64,000 nt of DNA. Source: Pseudarthrobacter sp. GA104. GTDB lineage: Bacteria; Actinomycetota; Actinomycetes; Actinomycetales; Micrococcaceae. Below are positions 36,253 to 45,636 of this stretch, in pieces. The position numbers and the translations under genes are program-made. Position 1 is the stretch's first letter. The number at the start of each line of letters is the position of its first letter. The notes under the pieces were generated by a model, which made no database searches, was not told the origin of the DNA, and was given only the letters and a program-made list of their open reading frames with translations. The stretch is taken from the NCBI RefSeq assembly GCF_009741265.1, contig NZ_WOWL01000001.1:1860001-1924000 (forward strand), in the 5' to 3' direction.

Positions 36253-36852
36253 ATGTTCACGCTGACAATCAACCAGACCGATAGCCGGCGCGATGGCGAC
36301 CGGGTGCCGCAGCTGCTCAGGGACCTGCGGCACATTCCTGCGCGCCTTGATTTTGACCGGTCCGTGGAGGACGAGGTCCAGGGCATTGTGGACTGCCCGC
36401 ACCAGGCGGTGGAGGCGGCCCTGATCGCGCTCCGGGACGGCTCCTGGTACGTGGGCATCGGCGTAGGGCCCGTCAATGAACCGTTGCCCAACCAGATCAA
36501 GGACGCTTCGGGCCACGGGCTGGTGTATGCCCGGCGCGCCGTGGACCGCCTGCGGAGCAGCAAGGACCGGGTTCCGGTTGCAGTGGAGGGGCCGCTGGCT
36601 GACGTGGCCCACGACGCCGAGGCCGTGCTGCGGCTGCTGGGGCATATCGTGCGCGACCGCTCCGGTGCCGAGTGGCGGGTGCTTGACCTGCTGACGCCCG
36701 GCGTGCGGGGCCAGCAGAAGGCTGTGGCCCAGGAACTCGGAATCACCACGCAGGCGGTCAGCAAGGCGGTGGCACGGGCCCAGTGGAACGAGGAGCACGC
36801 GGCCCGGCCTGCGGCGGCCCGGCTGCTGGGGTTGATCCTCGCGGTCCGGTAG
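36253..36852 (+). CDS. SatD-like protein with C-terminal HTH
   Basis: A 199-residue protein. The N-terminal two thirds resemble SatD-family proteins: [19 protein letters not shown] opens it, [20 protein letters not shown] replaces the usual GDEFQ region, and [15 protein letters not shown] fits the IGIG core strand. The C-terminus has a helix-turn-helix ([20 protein letters not shown]), so it probably binds DNA. The start ATG has no ribosome binding site; a TAGTCT box ends 10 bases upstream. It is divergent from the phosphoketolase gene, 74 bp away, and could regulate it (inference). Confidence 0.65.
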   Translation: MFTLTINQTDSRRDGDRVPQLLRDLRHIPARLDFDRSVEDEVQGIVDCPHQAVEAALIALRDGSWYVGIGVGPVNEPLPNQIKDASGHGLVYARRAVDRLRSSKDRVPVAVEGPLADVAHDAEAVLRLLGHIVRDRSGAEWRVLDLLTPGVRGQQKAVAQELGITTQAVSKAVARAQWNEEHAARPAAARLLGLILAVR

Positions 36853-36867
36853 GGGCTGCGGCCCTCC

Positions 36868-37461
36868 TCAGGCCTGGGTTGCCGCCATCACCGGCTCGCC
36901 GTTGAAGTATTCGAGCTGCCAGCCGTCGATCGCGTGGTGGTGCGCCAGGTTCAGCACAGCGTTGTCGATGCTGGCCAAAGCGGTCCCTACGGCCCGGCTG
37001 AGGCTCACCCGGAGCAGTGTTCCGTGCGCGACGACGAGAACACGGCTGCCGCTGTACTCCTTGGCCAGTGCCTCCAGGGCGGCGAGACCGCGGTCAGCTG
37101 CCTCGTCCTCGCTTTCGGCGCCGCGGAAGCCCCCGGGGATGCGGAGTGCCTCCAGTTCCGGGCCCGCCTGCATTCCCTCCGCCGGTCCGAAGCTCCGCTC
37201 CGTGAGCTCCGGCAGGCGGCGGACCTCGCCCAGCCCGAGTCCGCCGGCTATCACATCTGCGGTTTCGGCAGCGCGGCTCAGCGGCGAGGACACAATGGCG
37301 TCCCATTCGTACGCCGACAAAACGTCAACGGCATCACGCGCCTGGGCCCGGCCGACGTCGTTCAGTGGAATGTCCGTGGATCCCTGCAGGCGGCGCTGCG
37401 CATTCCAGTCTGTCTGGCCGTGGCGGATGAGGGCGAAGGTGGTGAGGGTCATGCTTTCCAT
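36868..37461 (-). CDS. histidine phosphatase (phosphoglycerate mutase-like)
   Basis: A 197-residue histidine-acid phosphatase. LIRHGQTDWNAQRRLQGSTD near residues 10-30 carries the phosphorylated His. AIVSSPLSRAAETADVI is the second core motif, LPELTERSFGPAEG the acid loop, and VLVVAHGTLLRVSL the second catalytic His. Substrates of such enzymes range from sugar phosphates to cobalamin or nucleotide intermediates; nothing here decides. Starts at 37461 and 37452 are both possible. The long in-frame extension to 37542 is not supported. Confidence 0.87.
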   Translation of the reverse strand: MESMTLTTFALIRHGQTDWNAQRRLQGSTDIPLNDVGRAQARDAVDVLSAYEWDAIVSSPLSRAAETADVIAGGLGLGEVRRLPELTERSFGPAEGMQAGPELEALRIPGGFRGAESEDEAADRGLAALEALAKEYSGSRVLVVAHGTLLRVSLSRAVGTALASIDNAVLNLAHHHAIDGWQLEYFNGEPVMAATQA

Positions 37462-37599
37462 TCTGCCCGACGGCGGGCTTCCGCCGGACGCGGGGACAGT
37501 CGGTTGCGCGGTCCAGCCAGCTGCGCAGCCCGGCCGCCGCATAGGCGAAGCCCGCGTAAGGCTGCCAGCTGAACCGGAATCTCGGGAGGTTTGCCGCAG

Positions 37600-38454
37600 C
37601 TACAGCAGGCTGCGCAGCACGTGGGCCGCGCCGTCGTCGAACACTGAGTGGGTGACCTCGTTGGCGACGGCGATGACTTCCTCCGGCGCCTGGCCCATGG
37701 CCACTCCGCGTCCTGCCCAGGTGAGCATCTCGATGTCGTTGCGGCCGTCGCCGATGGCCACCGTGAGATGCCGTTCGATGCCGAGCCTGCCGCGGAGGTT
37801 TTCCAGCGCGCTGGCTTTGGTCACGCCGGCGGCGGCGATGTCCAGCCACGCGGTCCAGCCCACGGAGTAGGTGACGCCGGCGAGGCCCACGTGTTCAATG
37901 GCCTCATTGAACTCTTCCGGGGTGTTTTCGGTGCTGAAGACCACCACGCGCACCGCCGTGGCTTCAAGCATGGTGTGGAAATCGACGCCGATGGCCTCGA
38001 CGCCGAAACTCGGGTCCTGGAAGCGCTCGGTGGACAGGAAGTTTCCGTCCGCATCCTCCAGCGCATACTTGGCAGAAGGAAGCCGCTCGCGCAGTGCCCG
38101 GAGTGCGGGTGCGGGGTCGAACGTGGCCTTGTGGATGACCTCGTAGCCGCCGTCCAGTGCTGGATGGAGCCGCAGCGTCACGCCGCCGTTGCAGCAGACG
38201 GCGTAGCCGCGCTCAATCCCGATTTTCTCGATGATGGGCAAGGTGGCGTTGAGCGAACGGCCCGTGGCGATCATCACCTCGTGCCCGGCTGCCACTACGG
38301 CCTGCGCCGATTCCCGGACACCCTGGGACATGTGGCCGTCGTGGTCCACCAGCGTGCCGTCCACGTCCAGTGCGACCATCAGCTTGCGGCCGTTGTTGTT
38401 GTTATCTCGCCGGTCATCGTTGCCGGCGACTGAGGTTTCAGTCAGCGTTGTCAT
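37600..38454 (-). CDS. Cof-type HAD phosphatase
   Basis: A 284-residue haloacid-dehalogenase hydrolase of the Cof/IIB cap group. The nucleophile motif VALDVDGTLVDHDG is at about residues 27-40, GHEVMIATGRSLNATLPII holds motif II, and IGDGRNDIEMLTWAGRGVAM is motif III/IV. An Asn-rich run (RRDNNNNGRK) precedes the catalytic domain. Such proteins dephosphorylate sugar phosphates, FMN or similar. It starts 138 bp upstream of the histidine phosphatase and may be co-transcribed with it. Confidence 0.88.
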   Translation of the reverse strand: MTTLTETSVAGNDDRRDNNNNGRKLMVALDVDGTLVDHDGHMSQGVRESAQAVVAAGHEVMIATGRSLNATLPIIEKIGIERGYAVCCNGGVTLRLHPALDGGYEVIHKATFDPAPALRALRERLPSAKYALEDADGNFLSTERFQDPSFGVEAIGVDFHTMLEATAVRVVVFSTENTPEEFNEAIEHVGLAGVTYSVGWTAWLDIAAAGVTKASALENLRGRLGIERHLTVAIGDGRNDIEMLTWAGRGVAMGQAPEEVIAVANEVTHSVFDDGAAHVLRSLL

Positions 38455-38712
38455 TCCAATAGTGAACCAGACGCCCCGAAACGCCGCTAGGACGCGCGCC
38501 ACAGAGTTATTGAACAGTTGGTTAATACCCACAGGTTGTCCCCGGTGTGAGTGTTAACCTCCGTGTTCTGAGGCGTGCACCCTCCCACGGACAAAGCACC
38601 CGCGCACGCCCCGGTGCAGGGACCGTTTCCCGGTGCGGCTCGGGTGCCGCCGTTGTCCACATGGGGCAGAACCGTCCTGCCCTTCCCTCGGTGGTGCGGC
38701 GACCATGGAGGC

Positions 38713-39708
38713 ATGCAACTGATTGATGCCGCCGCATTGCACCGCAGTACCGGAGACTCGCGCTCGCTCCGCAGGCGGTATGCCCGCGGCGAACTGGTCC
38801 GTGTCCGCAAGGGAGTGTACGCGGCCAAAGATGAGTGGATCTCACTGCCACCATGGGAAAGGTACCGGCAGACAATCCTTGCCGTGAACCTTGAACTGCC
38901 TTCGTCAAAGTTCTGCCTCAACACAGCCGCTGTCCTGTGGAACCTGGAGATGCTCGCTGTCCCCGACCATGTCCACCTTGCAGGTGCATCACGGGGCCAT
39001 AGGGGCCGGAGCCTTCCCACTACGTCCGCTGCTCGAATGCCATCCGGATTGTGCGGACTCGAGGGACTCACCTCCTATGGTGTCGCCCGGCATGCTTCCC
39101 GGGGACCAACCATCGCGTTCGGAGGGCTACAGATAACGCCATTGCCCGAGACGGTGGTGGCGGTCATCGCAAGAGAGAACTTTGCGGCCGGAACAGTGCT
39201 GGCCGATCATGCTATCGGCATGCGTCGTACTTCAGGCCCCCGGGTGAGCAAGGACGAGTTGCTGGGGCACGCCGCGCGCCTGGAGTCTGGCGCACGCCGG
39301 CGATGGGTCACCCAGGTGCTCAATTTCGCCGTTGCCAACTCCGGATCAGCCGGCGAATCACTCAGCCGGGCACAGATGCACCTCCTGGGTTTTCCCGCGC
39401 CCCTGTTGCAGGCAAACTTCCGCGCGGGAGGCCATTTCATTGCCCGGACCGACTTCTTCTGGCCGCAGTTCAAACTTATTGGCGAGTTCGACGGCGACGC
39501 GAAGTACCTGCGCGATGAGTACTTGGGCGACCAGACGTCCCGCCAAGCCGTCCTGGCCGAAAAGAAGCGCGAAGACAAACTTCGTGCGGCCGGGTTCAGA
39601 GTGGTGCGCTGGGACTGGGCGACTGCTTCGGACGCAGCCAGGCTGGGCGCTGTGCTGCGGAATGCGGGGCTGCCTAACAGCGGCACCAGGGCAAAAAGAA
39701 CCCTCTGA
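38713..39708 (+). CDS. AbiEi-like winged-helix / DUF559 nuclease-fold protein
   Basis: A 331-residue protein. The N-terminal 55 residues resemble the AbiEi antitoxin winged helix (LRRRYARGELVRVRKGVYAA). The C-terminal 80 residues have a Vsr-like DUF559 restriction-endonuclease fold: FIARTDFFWPQFKLIGEFDG, then EKKREDKLRAAGFRVVRWDW. The Asp, Glu-Phe-Asp and Lys positions of a PD-(D/E)XK site are kept. No AbiEii toxin gene is adjacent, so it is an orphan. Base composition is slightly less GC-rich than its neighbours. The ATG at 38713 has GGAGG just in front. The stop codon is inside a 21-bp palindrome. Confidence 0.72.
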   Translation: MQLIDAAALHRSTGDSRSLRRRYARGELVRVRKGVYAAKDEWISLPPWERYRQTILAVNLELPSSKFCLNTAAVLWNLEMLAVPDHVHLAGASRGHRGRSLPTTSAARMPSGLCGLEGLTSYGVARHASRGPTIAFGGLQITPLPETVVAVIARENFAAGTVLADHAIGMRRTSGPRVSKDELLGHAARLESGARRRWVTQVLNFAVANSGSAGESLSRAQMHLLGFPAPLLQANFRAGGHFIARTDFFWPQFKLIGEFDGDAKYLRDEYLGDQTSRQAVLAEKKREDKLRAAGFRVVRWDWATASDAARLGAVLRNAGLPNSGTRAKRTL

Positions 39709-39754
39709 CGGACTTTGCACCCGGGAATGCCCTGGTGCAAAGTCCGTCAGAGGG
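39701..39754. repeat. perfect 21-bp palindrome overlapping the gene end
   Basis: Arms at 39701-39721 and 39734-39754 are perfectly complementary (CCCTCTGACGGACTTTGCACC and reverse complement), with a 12-base loop. It lies between the convergent AbiEi-like gene and serS. The stop codon of the former (39706-39708) is inside the left arm. It can serve as a bidirectional terminator. A similar half copy (GCAAAGTCCGT with flanking matches) occurs at 46190-46207. Confidence 0.7.
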
Positions 39755-39780
39755 TGCGATGCCCCGGGAAGCAGGCGAAG

Positions 39781-41061
39781 CTAGAGGACCGGGAGGACCT
39801 CGAGGCCGCCCAGGTACTTCTGCAGGGCCTTGGGCACGTTGACCGAGCCGTCCGCGTTCTGGTGGTGCTCCAGCAGCGCCACGATCCAGCGGGTGGTGGC
39901 CAGGGTTCCATTCAAGGTGGCTACGGCCCGGGTGCCCTTCGCGACGCCCTCGGCGTTCACCGCGCGTTCGCGGATGTTCAGCCGGCGGGCCTGGAAGGTG
40001 GTGCAGTTGGAGGTGGAGGTCAGCTCGCGGTAGGCGCCCTGGGTGGGAACCCACGCTTCGCAGTCGTACTTCCGGGCGGCGGACATGCCGAGGTCGCCGG
40101 CCGCGGTGTCAATCACCCGGTACGGCAGCTCGCACTTGGCCAGCATCTCCTCTTCCCACGCCAGCAGCCGCTGGTGCTCGGCGGCGGCCTCTTCAACGGT
40201 GGTGTAGATGAACATCTCCACCTTGTTGAACTGGTGGACGCGGATGATGCCGCGGGTGTCCTTGCCGTGCGACCCGGCTTCGCGGCGGTAGCAGGAGCTC
40301 TGGCCGGCGTAGCGGATGGGGCCGGCGGCAAAGTCCAGGATTTCGTCCGCGTGGTACCCGGCCAGGGCAACCTCGGAGGTGCCCACCAGGTAGAGGTCGT
40401 CTTCGGCGAGACGGTAGATCTCGGCGTCGTGCTTTACGTCAAAGCCGGTGCCCTGCATGGTCTCCGGGCGCACCAGGGTGGGCGTGATCATGGGGACGAA
40501 GCCGGCCTCGATGGCCTGGTCCATGGCCATCTGCAGCAGCGCCATCTCCAGCCGGGCACCCACCCCGCGCAGGAAGTAGAAGCGGGCGCCGGAAACCTTG
40601 GCGCCGCGCTCCATGTCGATCGCGCCGATAAGCTCGCCGATTTCCAGGTGGTCCTTCGGCTCGAAGTCCGGGAATTCGCGGGGCGTGCCGACGGTCTTGA
40701 CCACCACGTAGTCATCCTCGCCGCCCTCGGGAACGCCGTCCTCAACCAGGTTGGGGATGGTGCGCAGCAGTTCTTCCTGCTTCGTCTGGGCGGCATCGGC
40801 CTCGGCGGAGGCGGCCTTGACCGAGTTGGCCAGCTCCTTGACCTCGGCCAGCAGCGCCTTCTTTTCGTCGCCCTTGGCCTGTGCCACCTTCTTGCCGAAA
40901 GCGTTCTGCTCGGCACGGAGGTTCTCGAAGCGGATCAGCGCCGCGCGGCGGGCGGAATCCGCGGAGATGATCGCGTCCACCACTGATTCATCCGCACGGC
41001 GGGCACGCTGGCTTGCACGGTATTTATCCGGGTTTTCGCTGAGGTCTTTTACGTCGATCAC
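39781..41061 (-). CDS. serS: seryl-tRNA synthetase
   Basis: Class II synthetase of 426 residues that charges tRNA-Ser (and tRNA-Sec). The N-terminal antiparallel coiled coil is at about residues 30-105. Class motifs are visible: [28 protein letters not shown], motif 2 around [17 protein letters not shown] and [24 protein letters not shown], and motif 3 [20 protein letters not shown]. The GTG at 41061 gives the standard start MIDVKDL; the upstream frame to 41208 is not coding. It is divergent from the lipid kinase gene. Confidence 0.97.
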   Translation of the reverse strand: MIDVKDLSENPDKYRASQRARRADESVVDAIISADSARRAALIRFENLRAEQNAFGKKVAQAKGDEKKALLAEVKELANSVKAASAEADAAQTKQEELLRTIPNLVEDGVPEGGEDDYVVVKTVGTPREFPDFEPKDHLEIGELIGAIDMERGAKVSGARFYFLRGVGARLEMALLQMAMDQAIEAGFVPMITPTLVRPETMQGTGFDVKHDAEIYRLAEDDLYLVGTSEVALAGYHADEILDFAAGPIRYAGQSSCYRREAGSHGKDTRGIIRVHQFNKVEMFIYTTVEEAAAEHQRLLAWEEEMLAKCELPYRVIDTAAGDLGMSAARKYDCEAWVPTQGAYRELTSTSNCTTFQARRLNIRERAVNAEGVAKGTRAVATLNGTLATTRWIVALLEHHQNADGSVNVPKALQKYLGGLEVLPVL

Positions 41062-41150
41062 CACACAAGGGTATCCAATACCGCGGAAGACGGCGGGCGG
41101 CAGCGGGCGTGCCGGACCGGAAGGCTTCGCCGGGCTACTGTTGAACCACC

Positions 41151-42206
41151 ATGAGCGACTGGATCCTGTACCTGCTGATTGGGGTGGCCCTCGCGTTTGC
41201 CATCTCAAGCTGGTGGGGCGTGCGCAAGCTCAAGGCCCTGCACATCCGCAGCACCGTAGGCGCCGACGCGCACGAACCTGGCCTGGCCCGGCAGCGCGTG
41301 GCCGTAGTCCTCAACCCCATCAAAACCCGCGCGGGCGAAGCGAAAGGCATCATCCAGCGGGGATGTCTGGCGGCGGGCTGGGAGAACCCCGTCTTCTTCG
41401 AGACGACGGCGGAGGACCCCGGCTATTCGCAGGTCAAGGCGGCCCTGGCGTACAAGCCCGACGTCGTCCTCGTCGGCGGCGGCGACGGCACAGTCCGTGT
41501 GGTGGCCGAGTCCCTCGCGCACACGGACGTGGCCATGGGACTCATCCCGCTGGGCACCGGCAACCTGCTGGCACGGAACGTCGACCTGGACGTCAACGAC
41601 CTTCATGCCAGCGTCAATACTGCGCTTTTCGGCCGGCAACGGTACATCGACACCGCCCGGATGAGCATTGAAAACTCCTGGACCGGGGAATCAACCGAAC
41701 ACTCGTTCCTGGTGATCGCGGGCATCGGCATGGATGCCGAAATCCTGGCCGACACCAATGCCGGACTGAAGAAGGCCGTGGGATGGCTCGCATATACCGA
41801 GGCCGGCATGCGGCATCTCCCGGGACCCAGGAAGAAGGTAACGATTTCCCTGGACGGCAGTCCGGGGCAGGTCCGCAACATCCGCAGCGTTCTGTTCGCC
41901 AACTGCGGCCTGATCCCCGGCGGCATCGATTTCATACCCCAGGCCATGATCGACGACGGCATGCTGGACGTAGTGGTGATGAGCCCCCGCAGTGCCGTCG
42001 GATGGCTGCTGATGTACGTCAAAATCATGTTCAAGCACACCGGGAAGCTGCCCGACATGACCGTTTACCGCTCCGGGAAAGTGGTCATAAAGTGTCCGGA
42101 ACCGATGCCCATCCAGCTGGACGGCGACACCTCCGGCGAGGCCACCAAGCTCACGGTCGAGGTGGAGCCGCGGTCTCTCTTGATCCGGGTCAAAGGGGAG
42201 GATTAG
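41151..42206 (+). CDS. diacylglycerol kinase-family lipid kinase
   Basis: A 351-residue protein with one N-terminal transmembrane anchor (about residues 4-22) and a DAGK catalytic domain. [17 protein letters not shown] opens the domain, [18 protein letters not shown] is the nucleotide motif, and [17 protein letters not shown] follows. [20 protein letters not shown] and [11 protein letters not shown] close it. It could phosphorylate diacylglycerol, a sphingoid base or a similar lipid. TACTGT ends 9 bases before the ATG and no clear ribosome binding site is present. It is divergent from serS. Confidence 0.88.
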   Translation: MSDWILYLLIGVALAFAISSWWGVRKLKALHIRSTVGADAHEPGLARQRVAVVLNPIKTRAGEAKGIIQRGCLAAGWENPVFFETTAEDPGYSQVKAALAYKPDVVLVGGGDGTVRVVAESLAHTDVAMGLIPLGTGNLLARNVDLDVNDLHASVNTALFGRQRYIDTARMSIENSWTGESTEHSFLVIAGIGMDAEILADTNAGLKKAVGWLAYTEAGMRHLPGPRKKVTISLDGSPGQVRNIRSVLFANCGLIPGGIDFIPQAMIDDGMLDVVVMSPRSAVGWLLMYVKIMFKHTGKLPDMTVYRSGKVVIKCPEPMPIQLDGDTSGEATKLTVEVEPRSLLIRVKGED

Positions 42207-42209
42207 TGG

Positions 42210-42413
42210 TCAGTTGCGGCTGCGTTTGTGCTCCTCGGCAGCTTTGGCGGCGGCATGGGCCTCGGACTGCTCGCGGATCATGGCTTGTTCTTCTTCAAAG
42301 CGCAGGCGATCGGCACGGTCGGCGTCGTCGCCGTCCCAGTCCTGGTTGTCGGCAGTGGGCCGGGGGTTGACGATCATCCCCTGGCCGTCGTTTTCGGTGC
42401 CGCTGGTGGTCAT
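42210..42413 (-). CDS. small charged hypothetical protein
   Basis: A 67-residue, highly charged protein. The first 35 residues are Asp/Asn/Gly-rich, and the rest is one long amphipathic helix rich in Ala, Glu and Arg (LRFEEEQAMIREQSEAHAA). AGGGAG lies 9 bases before the ATG. It is convergent with the lipid kinase, 3 bases apart. A perfect TTGACA stands about 60 bp upstream on its strand but has no good -10 partner. No family was recognised. Confidence 0.6.
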   Translation of the reverse strand: MTTSGTENDGQGMIVNPRPTADNQDWDGDDADRADRLRFEEEQAMIREQSEAHAAAKAAEEHKRSRN

Positions 42414-42550
42414 GACGCGCTCCCTTCGCTAGGGGCCATCCCCCATGTGGATCAGGCAAGCATACGCATTGTCAACAGCCCGCGAAAGTACTTCAGGGGG
42501 CATTTGCGTACGCTTTGGGCGAAGCGGGCAGGGCCGTTTTCGCCGCCCTG

Positions 42551-43489
42551 TCATGCAGGCCGGAGAATGCCTTCCACCCACTCCCGCGCTGCGCGAAACG
42601 CCTGGTCAGCCGTGTGCGGCTCCACCACTGCGCGTTGCATGTCCGCGCGGGGATATGACCCGAGGAAGCGCGTGGCCGGGCTGAGGCGGTGGAGCCCGGC
42701 CAGGGCATCGGCCATCCGCTCGTCGCCCACGTGCCCGTCGGCGTCGATGCTGAAGAAGTAGTCCCCCAGGAACTGTCCGGTGGGCCGCGACTCAATGCGG
42801 CTGAGGTTTACGCCGCGGCTGGCAAACTGGTCCAAGATCTCCATCAGGGCTCCCGGACGGTCCTCCGGAAGCGGCACCACAACGGTGGTTTTGTCCGCTC
42901 CGGTGCGCGAGGGCAGCGCGCCCGGGCGGCTGACCAGGATGAAGCGCGTCACGGCCTCCGGGTTGTCACCGATGTCCTCCGCCAGAACGGTCAGCCCGGG
43001 CTGTTCCCGGGCTACCAGGGGAGCGCAGATGGCCGCGTCATAATGGCAGGCCTCGTCCAGGAGCCCCATTGCCGAAGCGGCAGTGGATGAACCGGGTACA
43101 TATTCCGCTGATGGGATATTCCTGTCCATCCACAGCCGGCACTGCGCCCAGGCATGGCCGTGGGTTGACACCCGGCGCACGTCCGCCAGCCCGACCCCCG
43201 GCCTGGCCACAAGCACGAAGCTGATGGGCACCAGGACCTCGCGGATAATCCGCAGTTCCTTGCCGCCGGCGATTGCGTCCAAGGTAGCGGTAACGCCGCC
43301 CTCCACCGAGTTCTCTATTGGGACCATGGCAGCAAACGCCGAACCGTCACGCACTTTATCCAGGGCAGCATTGACGTTCGACGACGGCACGCGGGTAGCC
43401 TGCGCGGCATCCGGCACCTGCATGAGGGCAGCCTCGGTGAAGGTACCCGCGGGCCCGAGGAAGGCATAGGTCACGGAGGACTCGGACAT
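42551..43489 (-). CDS. pheA: prephenate dehydratase
   Basis: Converts prephenate to phenylpyruvate in phenylalanine synthesis. It has 312 residues. The catalytic domain (about 1-185) shows TYAFLGPAGTFTEAALMQV, IENSVEGGVTATLDAI and the TRF motif in AVTRFILVSR. The regulatory ACT domain (about 200-280) shows PEDRPGALMEILDQFASRGV and the ESRP motif in NLSRIESRPTGQFLGDYF, which binds phenylalanine for feedback inhibition. The start has GAGGAAT and lies 13 bases after the rhodanese gene stop. No chorismate mutase domain is fused. Confidence 0.95.
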   Translation of the reverse strand: MSESSVTYAFLGPAGTFTEAALMQVPDAAQATRVPSSNVNAALDKVRDGSAFAAMVPIENSVEGGVTATLDAIAGGKELRIIREVLVPISFVLVARPGVGLADVRRVSTHGHAWAQCRLWMDRNIPSAEYVPGSSTAASAMGLLDEACHYDAAICAPLVAREQPGLTVLAEDIGDNPEAVTRFILVSRPGALPSRTGADKTTVVVPLPEDRPGALMEILDQFASRGVNLSRIESRPTGQFLGDYFFSIDADGHVGDERMADALAGLHRLSPATRFLGSYPRADMQRAVVEPHTADQAFRAAREWVEGILRPA

Positions 43490-43502
43490 GAATATTCCTC
43501 GC

Positions 43503-43829
43503 CTACAGCACCATCGGTTTCAGCCCGTTGTCCGAGACGAGGGGCTTGCCGGCTTCCAGCCACATGTCCATGCCACCGGAAACGTTAATGGCGGTGTAGC
43601 CCTGGCCCGTGAGCCATTGCGCCACGCGGAAGGACCTGCCGCCGGTGCGGCAAATGACGTAGACGTCCTCGTCAGGGTCGAGTTCCTCCAGGCGGCCCGG
43701 AAGCTGGTCCATGGGAATGTGGAGGGCGCCCTCTGCATGCCCTGCCACCCATTCGTAATCCTCACGGACGTCCAGGATGACCGCATCATCGGGGATGTCG
43801 TTGACGGGAACGTTGTCGAAATCGCTCAT
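43503..43829 (-). CDS. rhodanese-like domain protein
   Basis: A 108-residue single-domain rhodanese. ILDVREDYEWVAGHAEGALH is the first conserved block, and the active loop CRTGGRS near residue 59 contains the persulfide-forming Cys, followed by RVAQWLTGQGYTAINVSGGM. Such proteins handle sulfane sulfur. It lies immediately upstream of pheA and is probably co-transcribed with it, though no metabolic link is known. Confidence 0.9.
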   Translation of the reverse strand: MSDFDNVPVNDIPDDAVILDVREDYEWVAGHAEGALHIPMDQLPGRLEELDPDEDVYVICRTGGRSFRVAQWLTGQGYTAINVSGGMDMWLEAGKPLVSDNGLKPMVL

Positions 43830-44024
43830 GGTGATTCCTGCCTTCGCGGATCGGGGGTCGCTTTAAGCCTAGTGCTTTACCTCCCGGAGGGGCTTGCGCG
43901 CAGCCAAGTTAAGCTTCTGTGTGAACCCAAGGAGGAAAGTTGCTTCCTGAACACCGCGTCCTGGCCGCAGCCGGAGGCCGAGGCCGAACGGGCCGCGGCC
44001 ATCCTGCCCTGGCCGCGGGCTCCC

Positions 44025-45500
44025 GTGGCTGAACTCCACGAACTGCCCGCAGTGGCCCTCCGGGACCAGCTGCGGCAGGGGAAGGTCTCAGCAGCGGAGG
44101 CGGCAGCCCATTTCCTGCAGCGGATAGACCGGCAGAACGTCCCCCTGGGCGCCTTTGTCACCGTGACGGCGGACCAGGCGATGGAGCAGGCCCGCTCCGC
44201 CGACTCACTGCGGTCCCGGATTCCGGCCGGGGAGTTGCCCCTCCTGCACGGCATGCCCTTGGCTTACAAGGACCTGACCGACGTGGAAGGCGTGCCAACC
44301 ACGCACGGCAGCGCCGCGGTGGACCACAAGCCGGCCCTCAGCGACGCACCACTGGTGGCCCTGCTCCGTAAAGCGGGGGCTATTTCGCTGGGCAAGACCC
44401 AAGTGCCCGAGTTCGGGTTGACCGCCTACAGCGAAAACCGGATCGCGCCGCCGTCGCGCAATCCCCATGCCCTGAGCAGGAGCTCGGGGGGATCCTCCGG
44501 CGGCAGCGCGGCTGCTGTGGCCGCCGGGCTGATTCCTTTCGCGCCGGGGACCGACGGCGGTGGATCTGTCCGGATTCCCGCTGCAGCCTGCGGACTGGTG
44601 GGGCTCAAGCCCGGCCGGGGCCTGGTCCCGGCCGGGGAAAGCCTCGGGGATCCCGCCCGGCTGGTGGTGGCCGGCCCCATCGCAAGGACCTCCGCCGATG
44701 CCGCACTTATGATGGACGCCCTGGTGCCCGCCGGGCCCTCCTCCGCAATGTCCACGCCCGCTGCACGCACGCGCGGCATGCCCGGGGATGTTCCCGAAAA
44801 GGACGGCGGCTACCTCGCGGCGTTGAAGCAGGAACCAGCGAAGCTCCGAATCGGGATTACGCTGGACAGCCCGTGGTTCGGGACGTTTCCTTTCAGCCCC
44901 GAGCAGGAAGCGCTGGATGCCCTCAATGCGGGCATCCGCCTGCTTGAACATGCCGGGCATTCCCTCGGCGAGGCTTCCATCCGCTATGACAACCGCTACC
45001 CGGACGCCTTCACGACGGCCTGGACTGCGGCAGTGGGGACGGCCAGGATCAGCCCGCACCGTGAGGCGCTGCTGGCTCCCCTGACCCGCACCTTCCGGCG
45101 TCGGGCACAGCAGCGCAGCCCGGCGAAACTCGCTGAATCCCTGGCCTTCCTGCGGCAGTTCCAGCACGATACTGTGGCGCAGTACGCCCGGTGGGACCTG
45201 ATGCTGATGCCGGCGCTCGCGCAGACGCCGCGTCCGGTGGGTTGGTTCACCGGCATGCACGGCGGCGACCGGTGGCCCGCGGCCCAGTGGCCGGGGGACG
45301 CCGACGGGGACTATCGCAAGCAGTGCGAGTACGCGCCATGGTCCTCCGTGGTCAATGTCTGTGGCCTGCCGGCCGTCACCCTTCCTGTCCACTGGACCGG
45401 AGGAGCACCCGGCCAGGGATTGCCGATGGGCATCCAACTGGTGGGGCCGGCCGGTTCCGAGGCCCTCCTGCTCCAGGTGGCCAATCAGTTGGGGTACTAA
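44025..45500 (+). CDS. amidase (amidase signature family)
   Basis: A 491-residue hydrolase or GatA-like amidase. The Ser-cisSer-Lys triad is visible: Lys82 in LAYKDLTDVEG, the cis-Ser in RSSGGSSGGSAAA (about 157), and the nucleophile Ser181 in GTDGGGSVRIPAA. The conserved part begins at VAELHELPAVALRDQL, so I placed the start at the GTG at 44025. The frame is open further upstream: a CTG at 43947 stands 11 bases after a strong AAGGAGG, so a non-standard start is possible. No gatB or gatC is nearby; it is probably a stand-alone amidase. Confidence 0.85.
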   Translation: MAELHELPAVALRDQLRQGKVSAAEAAAHFLQRIDRQNVPLGAFVTVTADQAMEQARSADSLRSRIPAGELPLLHGMPLAYKDLTDVEGVPTTHGSAAVDHKPALSDAPLVALLRKAGAISLGKTQVPEFGLTAYSENRIAPPSRNPHALSRSSGGSSGGSAAAVAAGLIPFAPGTDGGGSVRIPAAACGLVGLKPGRGLVPAGESLGDPARLVVAGPIARTSADAALMMDALVPAGPSSAMSTPAARTRGMPGDVPEKDGGYLAALKQEPAKLRIGITLDSPWFGTFPFSPEQEALDALNAGIRLLEHAGHSLGEASIRYDNRYPDAFTTAWTAAVGTARISPHREALLAPLTRTFRRRAQQRSPAKLAESLAFLRQFQHDTVAQYARWDLMLMPALAQTPRPVGWFTGMHGGDRWPAAQWPGDADGDYRKQCEYAPWSSVVNVCGLPAVTLPVHWTGGAPGQGLPMGIQLVGPAGSEALLLQVANQLGY

Positions 45501-45636
45501 AAGCCGCGTGGAGGGCTTGTTGACCTGGATCTAACACCCGCTTAATGCTCCCGTAACCGTGCGGGACCAGACTGGCAGAGTCCGCCCGGCTTTCGCTTCC
45601 CTTATCCGGCTATCACTCAACGAGGAGTTGCCGACC

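Noticed and set aside
38652..38660. TTGTCCACA, matching the actinobacterial DnaA box
   Set aside because: Only one box is present, with no cluster, AT-rich region, dnaA, dnaN or rpmH nearby, so it is not an origin.
41209..42206. tRNA-Ser or other tRNA near serS
   Set aside because: No cloverleaf with a TTCGA loop and CCA-type end was found on either strand here or elsewhere in the window.
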